The position numbers were made by a program, and so were the translations under genes. Below the pieces are notes generated by a model that searched no databases, was not told where the DNA came from, and saw only the letters and a list, made by a program, of their open reading frames with translations. DNA of 64,000 bases, from positions 868,001-932,000 of the forward strand of contig NZ_CP022415.1 in NCBI RefSeq assembly GCF_002222635.1. The letters are read 5' to 3'. Below, piece after piece: positions 25,631 through 36,047 of the stretch; the first letter of the stretch is position 1; every line of letters begins with the position of its first letter. Origin of the DNA: Pseudosulfitobacter pseudonitzschiae (GTDB taxonomy: Bacteria; Pseudomonadota; Alphaproteobacteria; Rhodobacterales; Rhodobacteraceae).

Positions 25631-25680
25631 GTCACATATCCATTACCTTCTATGCTGCGGCGAAACCAAAAGGTGCCGCA

Positions 25681-28218
25681 GTGCAGAATAACCCAGACAC
25701 AACGCTGGTCACGCAGACCGCCCCCATTACCGCTGAAACCCACGGCGGTCGGGCAAAGTGTCTGCAACGGCTGGTGCGTCTGGACCTGCCGGTGCCCGCT
25801 ACCGTGGCGCTCAGCTTCGACGCGGTGCACAATATCGCGTCGGGCCAACTGCCTGATATCGCGGCAATTCTGTCTGAATTTCCTGCCAATGCGTTGGTCT
25901 GCGTGCGCCCGTCCTCGCAAGATCCCGATTGGGGGGGGCCGGGTGCTGTGCTGAACATCGGCATGAATCACGACCGCCACCGCGAGCTGTGCGAAACCCT
26001 TGGCACCCAAGCTGCGTCCAAGATATTTCTGCGCTTTGTCCAAGGCTATGCCGTCCACGTCGCGCGGCTTGACCCCGATATGTTCGACGCCATCGACGGC
26101 GAAGGCATCGAGGCGCTCGACGCGACCCTTAGCGCCTATGAGCAAGAGACCGAAGAGCCGTTTCCCGAGGACATCGGCACCCAGTTGGCCGGTGTGCTGA
26201 AGTCAATGGCCCGCGCATGGGAGGGCACCTCGGCCCGCCTGTTGCGTATGGCCAAAGGCGCGCCCGCCGATGCGGGTTTGGGCCTTGTGGTGCAGCAGAT
26301 GGCATTGGGCGTGGGGCGCGGCGAATGCGGGTCGGGGGTGTTGCAACTGGTCAATTCCGAAACCGGTCTGGAACAGATTACCGGTCGCTATTTGCGCCAA
26401 AGTCAGGGCCGCGACGCGCTCAGCCCGCAGGCCGAAAGCATCTTTATCACCTGTGACCCGCGCGGTGCCTCGTTCGAAGAGCTGTTGCCCGAGTGTTTTG
26501 CCCAGCTGAAATCCCACGCCGCGCTGATGCGGGCCCGTCTGCGCGAAGAGATGCACGTGGAATTTACCATTGATAACGGCCGCTTGCATATCCTTGATGG
26601 TGTGCGCGTGACACGTTCGTCGCGCGCCACTGTGCGCATTGCCGTGCAACTGGCCCGCGATGGCATCATCACCCGCGAAGAAGCGTTGATGCGGGTCGAA
26701 CCGCGCGCGCTGAACGAATTGCTGCACCGCCAGATCGCCACGGATGCGCCACGCGATGTGCTGGGCCACGGCATCGCCGCCAGCCCCGGCGCGGCGACGG
26801 GACGGCTGGTGTTTTCCGCCACTGAAGCTCAGGCCAGTGCCGCGCGGTCTGAACCCTGCATTCTTGTGCGTCGCGAAACCTCACCCGAGGACATTCGCGG
26901 CATGCACGCGGCCAAGGGGGTACTGACCGAACGCGGCGGCATCACCAGCCACGCAGCCGTGATCGGGCGCGGCATCGGTCTGCCCTGTGTGGTCGGAATT
27001 TCCGACATGCGGTTCCAGATTGAAAACAAGACCATTCAGGCTAGCGATGGCCGCACCCTGCGCGAAGGCGACGTTGTCACCATCGACGGCACCTCGGGGC
27101 AGGTGCTGATGGGCGCACCTGACATGCACGAGGCCGCGCTGGATGACGCGTTTCAGGAACTGATGGACTGGGCCAACGAGGCCAGCGACATCGGGATTCG
27201 CGCCAACGCCGACACCCCAGCCGATGCGCAGACTGCGCGCAACTTCAACGCTCAGGGCATCGGGCTGTGCCGCACCGAACATATGTTCTTCGAGCCGGGC
27301 CGCTTGACCGTGATGCGCGAGATGATCTTTGCGGACAGCTCGAAAGACCGCCGCGCCTCGCTGGAACGGCTGCTGCCGATGCAGCGCGACGACTTTACCC
27401 AGTTGTTCCGCATCATGCAGGGTCAACCGGTCTGCATCCGTCTGTTTGATCCGCCCTTGCATGAATTTCTGCCCACCAGCCGGTCCGGTCAGCGGGAATT
27501 GGCCGAAGCCTTGGATCTGCCGCTGTCTACGGTGATGCGCCGTGTCGACAGTCTGATGGAATATAACCCTATGTTGGGGATGCGGGGTGTACGTCTGGGT
27601 GTGACGGTGCCGGAAATCTACGAAATGCAGGCTCGTGCGATCTTTGAGGCGACGATTGACGCCAGCGTTGATGGCGACCCTGTCGTGCCCGAAATCATGA
27701 TCCCGCTGGTTAGCGCCAAACGCGAGGTCGAACTGGTGCGCGGGCGTGTTGATGCTATCGCCACCGCCGTGCGCAACGAGCGTGGAGCAGAGTTCGATTA
27801 CCGTTTGGGCGTGATGGTCGAAACTCCGCGGGCCGCGTTGCGGGCTGCGGAAATTGCGCCTTACTGCTCGTTTATGAGCTTTGGGACCAATGATTTGACC
27901 CAGATGACCTATGGTCTGTCGCGCGATGATGCGGGGCGGTTTATGTCGACTTATGTCAAGCAGGGCGTATTCCCCGAAGATCCCTTTCATACGCTGGACG
28001 TGGACGGAGTGGGCGAATTGATCGCAATCGGCGCCGGACGGGGCCGCTCGGTATCGCCTGATCTGGTGCTGTCGATCTGCGGAGAGCATGGCGGCAACCC
28101 CGAATCGATAGCTTTTGTGCGTCAGGCCGGGTTCGACTATGTTTCCTGTTCGCCGTTTCGCGTTCCAGTTGCACGTCTTGCTGCAGCGCAGCTTGCGATC
28201 AACCACAAGACCGGGTAG
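25681..28218 (+). CDS. PPDK-like PEP-utilising enzyme with divergent N-terminal domain
   Basis: 845 residues. The central phosphohistidine domain is intact (ERGGITSHAAV with His424) and so is the C-terminal PEP/pyruvate barrel (GVMVETPRAAL, SFGTNDLTQMTYG, catalytic Cys800 in SICGEHGGNP). The N-terminal nucleotide-binding half departs from true pyruvate phosphate dikinase: LGGKGANLAEM is replaced by HGGRAKCLQRL, and the usual VRSGA...PGMMDT loop by VRPSSQDPDWGGPGA. Thus it may not use ATP plus phosphate in the normal way. It belongs to the roseobacter protein commonly placed after glyS. GTG 25681 is the only suitable start. Confidence 0.8.
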   Translation: MQNNPDTTLVTQTAPITAETHGGRAKCLQRLVRLDLPVPATVALSFDAVHNIASGQLPDIAAILSEFPANALVCVRPSSQDPDWGGPGAVLNIGMNHDRHRELCETLGTQAASKIFLRFVQGYAVHVARLDPDMFDAIDGEGIEALDATLSAYEQETEEPFPEDIGTQLAGVLKSMARAWEGTSARLLRMAKGAPADAGLGLVVQQMALGVGRGECGSGVLQLVNSETGLEQITGRYLRQSQGRDALSPQAESIFITCDPRGASFEELLPECFAQLKSHAALMRARLREEMHVEFTIDNGRLHILDGVRVTRSSRATVRIAVQLARDGIITREEALMRVEPRALNELLHRQIATDAPRDVLGHGIAASPGAATGRLVFSATEAQASAARSEPCILVRRETSPEDIRGMHAAKGVLTERGGITSHAAVIGRGIGLPCVVGISDMRFQIENKTIQASDGRTLREGDVVTIDGTSGQVLMGAPDMHEAALDDAFQELMDWANEASDIGIRANADTPADAQTARNFNAQGIGLCRTEHMFFEPGRLTVMREMIFADSSKDRRASLERLLPMQRDDFTQLFRIMQGQPVCIRLFDPPLHEFLPTSRSGQRELAEALDLPLSTVMRRVDSLMEYNPMLGMRGVRLGVTVPEIYEMQARAIFEATIDASVDGDPVVPEIMIPLVSAKREVELVRGRVDAIATAVRNERGAEFDYRLGVMVETPRAALRAAEIAPYCSFMSFGTNDLTQMTYGLSRDDAGRFMSTYVKQGVFPEDPFHTLDVDGVGELIAIGAGRGRSVSPDLVLSICGEHGGNPESIAFVRQAGFDYVSCSPFRVPVARLAAAQLAINHKTG

Positions 28219-28307
28219 AAAGCCCCTGTTTTCTCCGCCAAATGCGGTACCGCCTGTGGCTTGCCTGCGACAAAAAAGCAGGTGAGGTGGATTATCGGGG
28301 CTTTTTT
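28219..28307 (+). terminator. Possible terminator with long loop after the PPDK-like gene
   Basis: AAAGCCCC (28219-28226) can pair with GGGGCTTT (28297-28304), followed by T-rich sequence to 28307. The 70-base loop contains its own CCTGC/GCAGG stem. The structure starts at the PPDK-like stop and ends 32 bases before the next start codon. Confidence 0.45.
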
Positions 28308-28338
28308 CGTTAGACGACCCGAATTGAAACTGCTCGCG

Positions 28339-28977
28339 ATGGGTCTAATGAAATTTTTGCTGCTTTGCCTCACACTGGCCTTTGGTCTGTGTACTGTTCC
28401 TGTTCTCGCCTCTGAAAAAGAGGCTCTGACACTGCTCAAGACCGAACGACAGGGGCTGAAGTCTTTGTCTCAGGACCGGCTGCAAGCGATGATTTCGCCC
28501 CCCACCGTCACCCACAAAGGTCTTCAATTCACCCGCACATGGCTGGATCACCAGCCCAAGGCGCAGGGCGGCGACGAATGGCGCTGCTTGGCCGAGGCGC
28601 TGTATTTCGAAGCGCGCGGCGAAACGGTCAAAGGGCAGTTTGCCGTGGCCGAAGTGATTATTAACCGCGTCAAGTCGGGCCGCTTTCCCGGATCGGTATG
28701 CGGTGTGATCAATCAGGGCACCGGCAAACGCTACCAGTGCCAGTTCACCTATACCTGTGACGGCCATGCCGAGAAGGTCAGCGAACCAGCCGCGTTCAAC
28801 CGTGTGGCCAAGGTTGCCCGTGCCGCGCTGGACGGCACCGCGCCCAAGCTGACATCGGGTGCAACACATTATCACACGACTGCAGTGAATCCGCGCTGGA
28901 GCAAGGTGTATACCCAGACCGCGCGCATCGGCGTGCATTTGTTCTACCGCGACACATATCGCACCGCGTCCAACTGA
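28339..28977 (+). CDS. SleB-type cell wall hydrolase
   Basis: 212 residues: a signal peptide (MGLMKFLLLCLTLAFGLCTVPVLAS), a short helical linker, then a Hydrolase_2/SleB domain (about 95-205) with AEALYFEARGETVKGQFAVA, the catalytic Glu in YFEARGE, and ATHYHTTAVNPRWS. This family cleaves peptidoglycan glycan strands in the periplasm. Two ATGs (28339 and 28348) are possible; no strong ribosome site is seen before either. It is separated from the PPDK-like gene by a putative terminator. Confidence 0.85.
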   Translation: MGLMKFLLLCLTLAFGLCTVPVLASEKEALTLLKTERQGLKSLSQDRLQAMISPPTVTHKGLQFTRTWLDHQPKAQGGDEWRCLAEALYFEARGETVKGQFAVAEVIINRVKSGRFPGSVCGVINQGTGKRYQCQFTYTCDGHAEKVSEPAAFNRVAKVARAALDGTAPKLTSGATHYHTTAVNPRWSKVYTQTARIGVHLFYRDTYRTASN

Positions 28978-29077
28978 CTGCGCGCCGCCTTTGACGGTCA
29001 GGGTGACGCCTTTGAGGCTGTCGTTTCAGAGGCGGGGGCGTTAGAAGGGCAACCAACTGCTCTTGGGACGCATCTTT

Positions 29078-30001
29078 ATGGCCTCTGAAATTCACCTTGC
29101 CTTTGCGCACCCGTCGGAACGATCGGCGGCCACAGATGACGGTACGCCGCTGGACCGGATATCGGTGCGCGACTACGCAGTCGATGTGGAAATCGGTGCC
29201 TTTCAGGCCGAGCGCGGCAAGACCCAGCGCATCAATTTCAATATCGTGGTCGAGGTGCAGCCGCTGACCGGCCCCATCGACGACGATGTGGACAGAATCC
29301 TGAGCTATGACAAAGTGACCGAAGCGATCGCCCACGAACTGGCGGACGAACGGTTGAACCTGCTGGAAACACTGGCCGAACGGGTGGCCGACCGTATCTT
29401 GGTCGAACCGCAAGCGGTGCGCGCCTTTGTACGCATCGAAAAACTGGACCGCGGGCCGGGCGCCTTGGGCGTCGAGATCGTGCGCACCCGTGCCGATGAT
29501 GCCACGCAACCGGACGAGGATGAAGACACGTTGCACCCCGAACTGGTGTTTTTGGGGAACGCGGCCATTGCGTCGGCGCATCTGACGGGGTGGATCGACC
29601 AGTTGCAGGCCGCAGGCCGCCCGCTGATCTTTTGTGTCGGCCCCTCGGATGTGCCTGCGCCGCAGACCGGGCACCGCTGGACCCAGCGCCGGATCGACCT
29701 GTTGGCCATTGAACAAAACGCATGGGTTCTGGCCGCCCGCGACGACCGCTGTGTGGTGGTCGAGACCCATACAGAACTGGATTGGGCAATGAAAAACGGC
29801 CAAAGCTGTGTCTGGGCCCCGTCTAAGATCGTGCTTGACGCGGTTGCAGGCCCCTCGGTTCAGCCCGGTGATGCGGTGGCGCTGGCGGCATGGTTTGCTT
29901 CGACCTATCACGCGACCGAACTGCTGGTCATCGGTGCAGATTTGCCTGCCGACGCCTCTGTGCCGCTGCGCGCGGTTTCGGTGGCGGACGCAACGCTGTG
30001 A
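29078..30001 (+). CDS. folB: Dihydroneopterin aldolase fused to an unknown C-terminal domain
   Basis: 307 residues. About residues 26-130 are a FolB domain (DRISVRDYAVDVEIGAFQAERGK-type start, then LSYDKVTEAI and LLETLAERVADRIL), which cleaves dihydroneopterin to hydroxymethyl-dihydropterin in folate synthesis. FolB is normally about 120 aa; the remaining 170 residues (from about HPELVFLGNAAIASAH to VADATL) form a second domain with alternating hydrophobic strands such as LIFCVGPSDV and ELLVIGADL that I cannot assign. It overlaps folP by four bases. ATG 29078 is preferred over an upstream TTG. Confidence 0.85.
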   Translation: MASEIHLAFAHPSERSAATDDGTPLDRISVRDYAVDVEIGAFQAERGKTQRINFNIVVEVQPLTGPIDDDVDRILSYDKVTEAIAHELADERLNLLETLAERVADRILVEPQAVRAFVRIEKLDRGPGALGVEIVRTRADDATQPDEDEDTLHPELVFLGNAAIASAHLTGWIDQLQAAGRPLIFCVGPSDVPAPQTGHRWTQRRIDLLAIEQNAWVLAARDDRCVVVETHTELDWAMKNGQSCVWAPSKIVLDAVAGPSVQPGDAVALAAWFASTYHATELLVIGADLPADASVPLRAVSVADATL

Positions 30002-31008
30002 CGCAGTATTTCCGGCCTTTGGTGCAGGTCGGGCCCGCACTGCCCGATAGTGCTCTGACCTTGGCCGGTGGCTGGGGCTGGTTCACCCATGTCGAGGTGT
30101 TGGAGCGCGGACGTGCGCCGGTGGTGATCCCTGCGGACCAAGCCGATGGCGATCTGGGTGCGCTGACTGCGCCACGCGCCCAGATTGCGGGGCTTGCGTG
30201 GGACGCACCGCACGTCATGGGTATCCTCAATGTCACCCCTGACAGCTTTTCCGACGGTGGCCAGCACGCAGGAGAGGCCGCGACGGCCCATGCCGTGCAA
30301 ATGGTGCAGGACGGCGCCGCGATCATCGACGTGGGCGGCGAATCCACTCGACCCGGGGCTGAAACCATCGATCCGCAAGACGAAATCGACCGCACCGCTC
30401 CCGCCATCACCGCCATCCGCGCCGCAGGCATCAGCACGCCCGTGTCCATCGACACCCGCAAGGCTGGCGTTGCGGCGGCAGCGCTTGATGCCGGTGCGGA
30501 TGTGGTGAACGATGTGGCGGGCTTTACCTTTGACGCGGCACTTGCGCCGCTTTGTGCCTTTCGTGGCGCGCCGGTATGCGTGATGCACGCGCAGGGCGAT
30601 CCGGCGACCATGCACCACGATCCGCACTATGACGATGTGCTGCTGGACGTGTACGACTTTCTCGAAGCCCGCATCATTGACCTATCGGCCCAAGGCATCG
30701 CACGCGATCGCATCATTGCTGACCCCGGCATCGGCTTTGGCAAGACGCGGGAGCACAACCTTGCGCTGCTGAACCGTCTGTCGCTGTTTCACGCATTGGG
30801 TGTGCCGGTCCTGCTGGGTGTTTCACGCAAGCGGTTTATCGGCACGCTGGGCCACGAGCCGGATGCGGCCAAGCGCGACCCAGGCTCGGTCGGCGTGGCG
30901 CTGGCGGCGCTGGGGCAGGGGGTTCAGCTGATCCGCGCCCATGATGTCGGGATGCACACGCAGGCCATTGCCCTCTGGCGCGCCTCTGTGGCACATCAGA
31001 CCTCATGA
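29998..31008 (+). CDS. folP: Dihydropteroate synthase
   Basis: 336 residues of the DHPS barrel: [59 protein letters not shown] and GVSRKRFIG. It couples the pterin pyrophosphate to p-aminobenzoate and is the sulfonamide target. About 70 residues precede the catalytic barrel, longer than in E. coli but usual in this group. GTG 29998 overlaps the folB stop (GTGA). It continues directly into glmM with another overlap. Confidence 0.95.
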   Translation: MTQYFRPLVQVGPALPDSALTLAGGWGWFTHVEVLERGRAPVVIPADQADGDLGALTAPRAQIAGLAWDAPHVMGILNVTPDSFSDGGQHAGEAATAHAVQMVQDGAAIIDVGGESTRPGAETIDPQDEIDRTAPAITAIRAAGISTPVSIDTRKAGVAAAALDAGADVVNDVAGFTFDAALAPLCAFRGAPVCVMHAQGDPATMHHDPHYDDVLLDVYDFLEARIIDLSAQGIARDRIIADPGIGFGKTREHNLALLNRLSLFHALGVPVLLGVSRKRFIGTLGHEPDAAKRDPGSVGVALAALGQGVQLIRAHDVGMHTQAIALWRASVAHQTS

Positions 31009-32351
31009 AAAAACTCTTTGGAACGGACGGCATTCGCGGCACCGCGAACACCGGCAACATGACTGCCGAAACCGCTCTGCGCATTGGCGCGGCGGTCGGG
31101 CGTTATTTCAAACCCGATGACAGCGGTGTGCACCGCGTGGTGATCGGCAAGGACACGCGCCTGTCTGGGTATATGTTTGAAAATGCGCTGACGGCGGGTT
31201 TGACGTCGATGGGCATGAACGTGCTGCTGCTGGGGCCGGTGCCGACACCTGCCGTCGGCCTGCTGACGCGGTCCATGCGTGCCGATCTGGGCGTTATGAT
31301 TTCGGCCAGCCACAATCCGGCAGAGGATAATGGCATCAAGTTCTTTGGCCCTGACGGGTTCAAACTGTCCGACGCCGCCGAAGCCGAGATCGAAGCGCTG
31401 GTGCGCGGCGGAGTCGAGCTGATTGACGCAGGCCAGATAGGCCGCGCCAAACGGATCGACGACGGGCGGTTCCGGTATATCGAGCGGATCAAATCATCGT
31501 TCCCGCGCCAGATGCGTCTGGACGGGCTGAAAGTGGTCGTGGATTGCGCCAACGGTGCCGCCCATCGCGTCGCGCCGGAAGCTTTGTGGGAACTGGGTGC
31601 CACCGTGATCCCCGTCGGCGTCAGCCCCAATGGCTACAATATCAATCAGGGCTGCGGGTCGACCCATCCAGAAACCGCTGCCGAAGCGGTGGTGGCGCAT
31701 GGCGCAGATGTGGGGATTTGTCTGGACGGTGACGCCGATCGGGTGATCCTGATCGACGAAAACGGCAAGGTGGGAGACGGTGACCAGTTCATGGCATTGA
31801 TGGCTGCCCGCTGGGCCGACGAGGGCAAGCTGAAGGGCAACGCTCTGGTTGCAACTGTGATGTCAAATCTGGGACTGGAACGCTTTCTTGAGGGGCGCGG
31901 TCTGCGGTTGGAACGCACGAACGTGGGCGATCGCTATGTGGTGGAACGGATGCGCGCGGGCGGCTTTAATCTGGGTGGCGAACAATCGGGTCATATTGTC
32001 ATGACCGACCATTCGACCACCGGTGACGGTCTGATGGCAGGGCTGCAATTTCTGGCGGAAATGGTCCGCTCGGAAGAGCCCGCAAGCGTGCTGTTGAACA
32101 ATTTCAAACCGGTGCCGCAACTGCTGAAAAACGTGCGTTACGCCGAAGGGCAGGCCCCGCTAGAGGCCGCATCTGTAAAGGCCGCTATCGCTGACGCCGA
32201 AGCGCAGTTGCGCGGCAATGGCCGCCTGCTGATCCGGACCTCGGGGACCGAGCCGCTTATCCGTGTCATGGCAGAAAGCGAAGATGCGCAGGTGTTGGAA
32301 GATGCGGTTAACGCGGTGGTGGACGCGGTTGAGACGGCTGTCATCACTTGA
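31005..32351 (+). CDS. glmM: Phosphoglucosamine mutase
   Basis: 448 residues, complete: the phosphoserine loop [12 protein letters not shown], the metal loop DGDADRVI, the sugar loop GGEQSGHI and the phosphate loop [12 protein letters not shown] are all intact. It turns glucosamine-6-phosphate into glucosamine-1-phosphate for peptidoglycan and lipopolysaccharide. The ATGA overlap with folP makes folB-folP-glmM one transcription unit, an arrangement also seen in other proteobacteria. Confidence 0.97.
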   Translation: MKKLFGTDGIRGTANTGNMTAETALRIGAAVGRYFKPDDSGVHRVVIGKDTRLSGYMFENALTAGLTSMGMNVLLLGPVPTPAVGLLTRSMRADLGVMISASHNPAEDNGIKFFGPDGFKLSDAAEAEIEALVRGGVELIDAGQIGRAKRIDDGRFRYIERIKSSFPRQMRLDGLKVVVDCANGAAHRVAPEALWELGATVIPVGVSPNGYNINQGCGSTHPETAAEAVVAHGADVGICLDGDADRVILIDENGKVGDGDQFMALMAARWADEGKLKGNALVATVMSNLGLERFLEGRGLRLERTNVGDRYVVERMRAGGFNLGGEQSGHIVMTDHSTTGDGLMAGLQFLAEMVRSEEPASVLLNNFKPVPQLLKNVRYAEGQAPLEAASVKAAIADAEAQLRGNGRLLIRTSGTEPLIRVMAESEDAQVLEDAVNAVVDAVETAVIT

Positions 32352-32406
32352 TCCAAAAGGGCAGATGCGCAAAGTTTGCGGTCTAAACCCTTTCGGAGCA
32401 TTTCCA

Positions 32407-32901
32407 ATGAACCCCTTTTTTCTCTCGTTGCCCGTCATCGTCTTGTCTGCTGGCCTTGCCAGTGCTGAAATGCGTGCTCACGTCAGTGCGCCGTGGGACG
32501 GAAAGACCGTGCCATCCGGCCAGCAATGCACCCTGAACGGGGGCACGGGCAAAACCCCGCCCTTTCAGGTTACAGGCATTCCCGATGGCGCTGTGATGCT
32601 GGTGGTGGAGTATAATGACAAAAGCTATCGCCCGCTGTCGACCAAGGGCGGCCACGGCACGCTGGGCTATCCGGTTACGGGCAACGCGGGCAAGTTTCCC
32701 GCTGTTCCGGGGTTAAGCGCAAAGTTGCCCAGCGGTGTACGCGTGATCAAAAAGGCGCGTGGTAGCGGTGAATATGCGTCTGCGGGCTATCTGCCCCCCT
32801 GTTCAGGCGGCAAGGGCAACCAGTATCAGGCCGAGGTCAAGGCGATCAACGCCCAAGGCAAGGTGCTGGCCAAGACCAAGATGGATCTTGGCCGTTACTG
32901 A
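32407..32901 (+). CDS. Secreted protein, PEBP-like
   Basis: 164 residues with a signal peptide (MNPFFLSLPVIVLSAGLASA). The mature part has the broad features of phosphatidylethanolamine-binding/YbhB-like proteins: an N-terminal PPFQVTGIPDGA, a central GGHGTLGYPV and a late PPCSGGKGNQYQAEVKAIN. The family assignment is tentative. CGGAG precedes the ATG. Its 3' end overlaps the convergent permease gene by seven bases. Confidence 0.65.
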   Translation: MNPFFLSLPVIVLSAGLASAEMRAHVSAPWDGKTVPSGQQCTLNGGTGKTPPFQVTGIPDGAVMLVVEYNDKSYRPLSTKGGHGTLGYPVTGNAGKFPAVPGLSAKLPSGVRVIKKARGSGEYASAGYLPPCSGGKGNQYQAEVKAINAQGKVLAKTKMDLGRY

Positions 32902-33827
32902 GGGGCGCGGTTTCGTGCAAACATGCGGCGAAGCGCACCATATTGGCTAAGTCCCACGCCCGCCAAAATCAGAACCAGCGCCAGCAACAGCGAGGGTGGC
33001 GCGGGTTCGCCCAACAGCAAGATGCCCATCAGAACCGACCAGATCGGCACCTGATAGTTCGTCAATGACATGAACACCGGCCCCGCCGTGCGGATCACCG
33101 TGACTCGTAGAAAGTTTGCTGCAGCGGTGGGGACCAACCCCAAAAAAGCGATGATCAATAAAGTCTGCGCTGAAGGAAGCGGCGGCAGCCCTTCGACGAT
33201 CAACGCGGCGGGCACGACGATGACCGCGGCGATCAGCAACAGCACCGTGCTTAACCCGATGGGGTCAACTTTTGGCAGACGTCGCATCAACACCGACGAG
33301 ATGCCATAACAACAGGCCGCCGAAATACAGGCCACGCGTCCCGCCGTTTCCAGCCCCGCGCCGGTGCTTTCAAAGGCGCGGCCACCGATCAGCACGCAGA
33401 CACCGGCAAAACCGATCAGAAAGCCGGCCGTGCGTCGCCATGTCAACCGCTCGCCGGGGACCAGAAAATGCGCCAACGGCAAAACGGTCAGCGCAACCGA
33501 AGCCATCGACACACCGGCAAATCCGGATGTCACATACTGCTGCCCCCATGCCAGCAACATGAACGGAATGGCCGAACTGAACGCACCGATTGCCGCCATC
33601 GCACCCCATGTCCTGCGGCAAGGTGCATCGCTGAACAGCCGCCCGCCCATCGCCAGCCAGATCACCAGCATCAGCGCAGCGGCAAAGCCGATGCGGCCCG
33701 CTGCCAGCCAGAATGGCGTGATGCCTGTCAGGGCAAGCTCGGTCACAAGGAACGTACCACCCCATGTGAACGCAAGGATTGCGACCATCGCCCAGCTTTT
33801 ACCAGTGATCTCGGGTGTTTGCGTCAT
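32895..33827 (-). CDS. DMT/EamA family permease
   Basis: 310 residues with ten predicted membrane helices in two EamA repeats (MVAILAFTWGGTFLVTELAL opens the first, ISAACCYGISSVLMRRL the second). The family exports metabolites and amino acids; the substrate is unknown. It converges on the small secreted-protein gene with a 7-bp overlap, and lies downstream of ilvC on the same strand but behind a terminator, so it has its own promoter. Confidence 0.88.
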   Translation of the reverse strand: MTQTPEITGKSWAMVAILAFTWGGTFLVTELALTGITPFWLAAGRIGFAAALMLVIWLAMGGRLFSDAPCRRTWGAMAAIGAFSSAIPFMLLAWGQQYVTSGFAGVSMASVALTVLPLAHFLVPGERLTWRRTAGFLIGFAGVCVLIGGRAFESTGAGLETAGRVACISAACCYGISSVLMRRLPKVDPIGLSTVLLLIAAVIVVPAALIVEGLPPLPSAQTLLIIAFLGLVPTAAANFLRVTVIRTAGPVFMSLTNYQVPIWSVLMGILLLGEPAPPSLLLALVLILAGVGLSQYGALRRMFARNRAPQ

Positions 33828-33867
33828 TCTGGTCTGCCTGCGTGTTTCGAAAAGGGGTGCCGAACGA

Positions 33868-33895
33868 AAAGCCCCGGCGCAAAGGCCGGGGCTTT
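33868..33895 (-). terminator. Terminator of ilvC
   Basis: AAAGCCCCGGC (33868-33878) and GCCGGGGCTTT (33885-33895) form a perfect 11-bp stem with a six-base loop, followed on the minus strand by T. It lies 25 bases past the ilvC stop. Confidence 0.9.
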
Positions 33896-33919
33896 GGTTT
33901 GTGCAAAGTTGGAACCGGC

Positions 33920-35011
<1,092 letters not shown>

Positions 35012-35037
35012 TTAAGTTTATTTGGCAAGATGAAAGG
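35012..35037 (+). repeat. Intergenic repeat tail, copy E
   Basis: AAGTTTATTTGGCAAGATGAAAG is the plus-strand form of the tail of copies A and B (AGTTTACCTGGCAAGATGAAG and AGTTTATCTGGCAAGATGAAG). Only the tail is present. It sits in the ilvC-lrp divergent promoter region. Confidence 0.5.
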
Positions 35038-35039
35038 TG

Positions 35040-35055
35040 AATCATTCGCCTGATT
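35040..35055. promoter_or_regulatory. Possible Lrp-type operator
   Basis: AATCA (35040-35044) and TGATT (35051-35055) form an interrupted inverted repeat 20 bases before the Lrp start codon. Weakly supported. Confidence 0.25.
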
Positions 35056-35074
35056 GACTAAAGGCAGAAAATTC

Positions 35075-35530
35075 ATGCTTGATGATCTGGACAGACGCAT
35101 TCTGCGCCAATGGCAGGCCGATCCGACGCTGACACCCGCCGAACTGGCCGAGCGCTGCGGCATGACGCCCGCGCGGGTGCAGCGGCGGCAGATGCGGATG
35201 ATGGACACCGGCGCTGTCAAAGGCGTGCGCGCGGTGATCGACTGGCAGGCATTGGGCTATTCTGTCGAAGTGTCGCTGCGGGTTACGCTGGACAAAACCG
35301 TTGCGGTGGCCTTTGACGAGTTTCTTAAGGCCGCACACGATGTGCCAGAGGTGGTCGAAATCCAGACATTTCTGGGCCGTGTCGATGTGCGCCTGTCGGT
35401 GATCGCGCAGGATATGGGGCATTACCAGCGTGTCTATCGTACGCGGGTTCTGACATTGCCGCATATCGCGGACATCGAGCCGCTGATGCATGTGGCGCGG
35501 ATTAAATCAGACGAGCGGTTGCCGATATGA
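35075..35530 (+). CDS. Lrp/AsnC family transcriptional regulator
   Basis: 151 residues: an N-terminal winged helix-turn-helix (LDRRILRQWQADPTLTPAELAERCG...RVQRRQ) and a C-terminal RAM/ligand domain (VDVRLSVIAQDMGHYQ). It probably senses an amino acid. Divergent from ilvC, so branched-chain synthesis is a candidate target. Its stop overlaps the start of a second Lrp-type gene. The start MLDDLDRRIL is preferred over an ATG seven codons upstream. Confidence 0.9.
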   Translation: MLDDLDRRILRQWQADPTLTPAELAERCGMTPARVQRRQMRMMDTGAVKGVRAVIDWQALGYSVEVSLRVTLDKTVAVAFDEFLKAAHDVPEVVEIQTFLGRVDVRLSVIAQDMGHYQRVYRTRVLTLPHIADIEPLMHVARIKSDERLPI

Positions 35531-35985
35531 TGGAGTTGGACGATATCGACCGCGCCCTGCTGCGCGCGCTGGTGCTGGACGCCACGCAAAGTGCCGGCGC
35601 ACTGGGGCGCGATCTGGGCCTGTCGCAACCTGCCACATGGCGGCGGATCAAACGGCTGAAGGAGAGCGGCGTGATCGCCGGACACCGCTTGCAGATCGAC
35701 GCCGAGGCCGTGGGCTTTGGCGTGACGGTGTTTCTGGGGGTGAAGCTGGCGACCAAGGGGCGCGTCAGTCTGGAAGATTTTGAGCGCGCGGTGACCGCAA
35801 TCCCCGAGGTGCAGACGGTGGAACATGTGCTGGGGCTTTATGATTACCGCCTGCGCGTCGTGGCGCGTGATCTGTCCGATTTCGAACGGGTGCTGCGGCG
35901 CAGGATCATGACCTTGCCGGGGGCGGGCGATGTCGAGGCCAATGTGCTGCTCAGCGAAGAGCGGTTGACTGGCCCGATCAGCTGA
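35527..35985 (+). CDS. Lrp/AsnC family transcriptional regulator (second of a tandem pair)
   Basis: 152 residues with the same two-domain plan (DDIDRALLRALVLDATQSAGALGRDLGLSQPATWRRIKRL; C-terminal LYDYRLRVVARDLSDFE). It overlaps the first Lrp gene by four bases. The paralogues share the layout but are clearly diverged, which suggests heteromers or distinct ligands. A class V aminotransferase follows 62 bases on. Confidence 0.9.
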   Translation: MMELDDIDRALLRALVLDATQSAGALGRDLGLSQPATWRRIKRLKESGVIAGHRLQIDAEAVGFGVTVFLGVKLATKGRVSLEDFERAVTAIPEVQTVEHVLGLYDYRLRVVARDLSDFERVLRRRIMTLPGAGDVEANVLLSEERLTGPIS

Positions 35986-36047
35986 CTTGGCATTTGCCGC
36001 AGGGTCGGCTTAGGTGTCGGGCAACGTCAGACTGAAGGAGGCCGATC

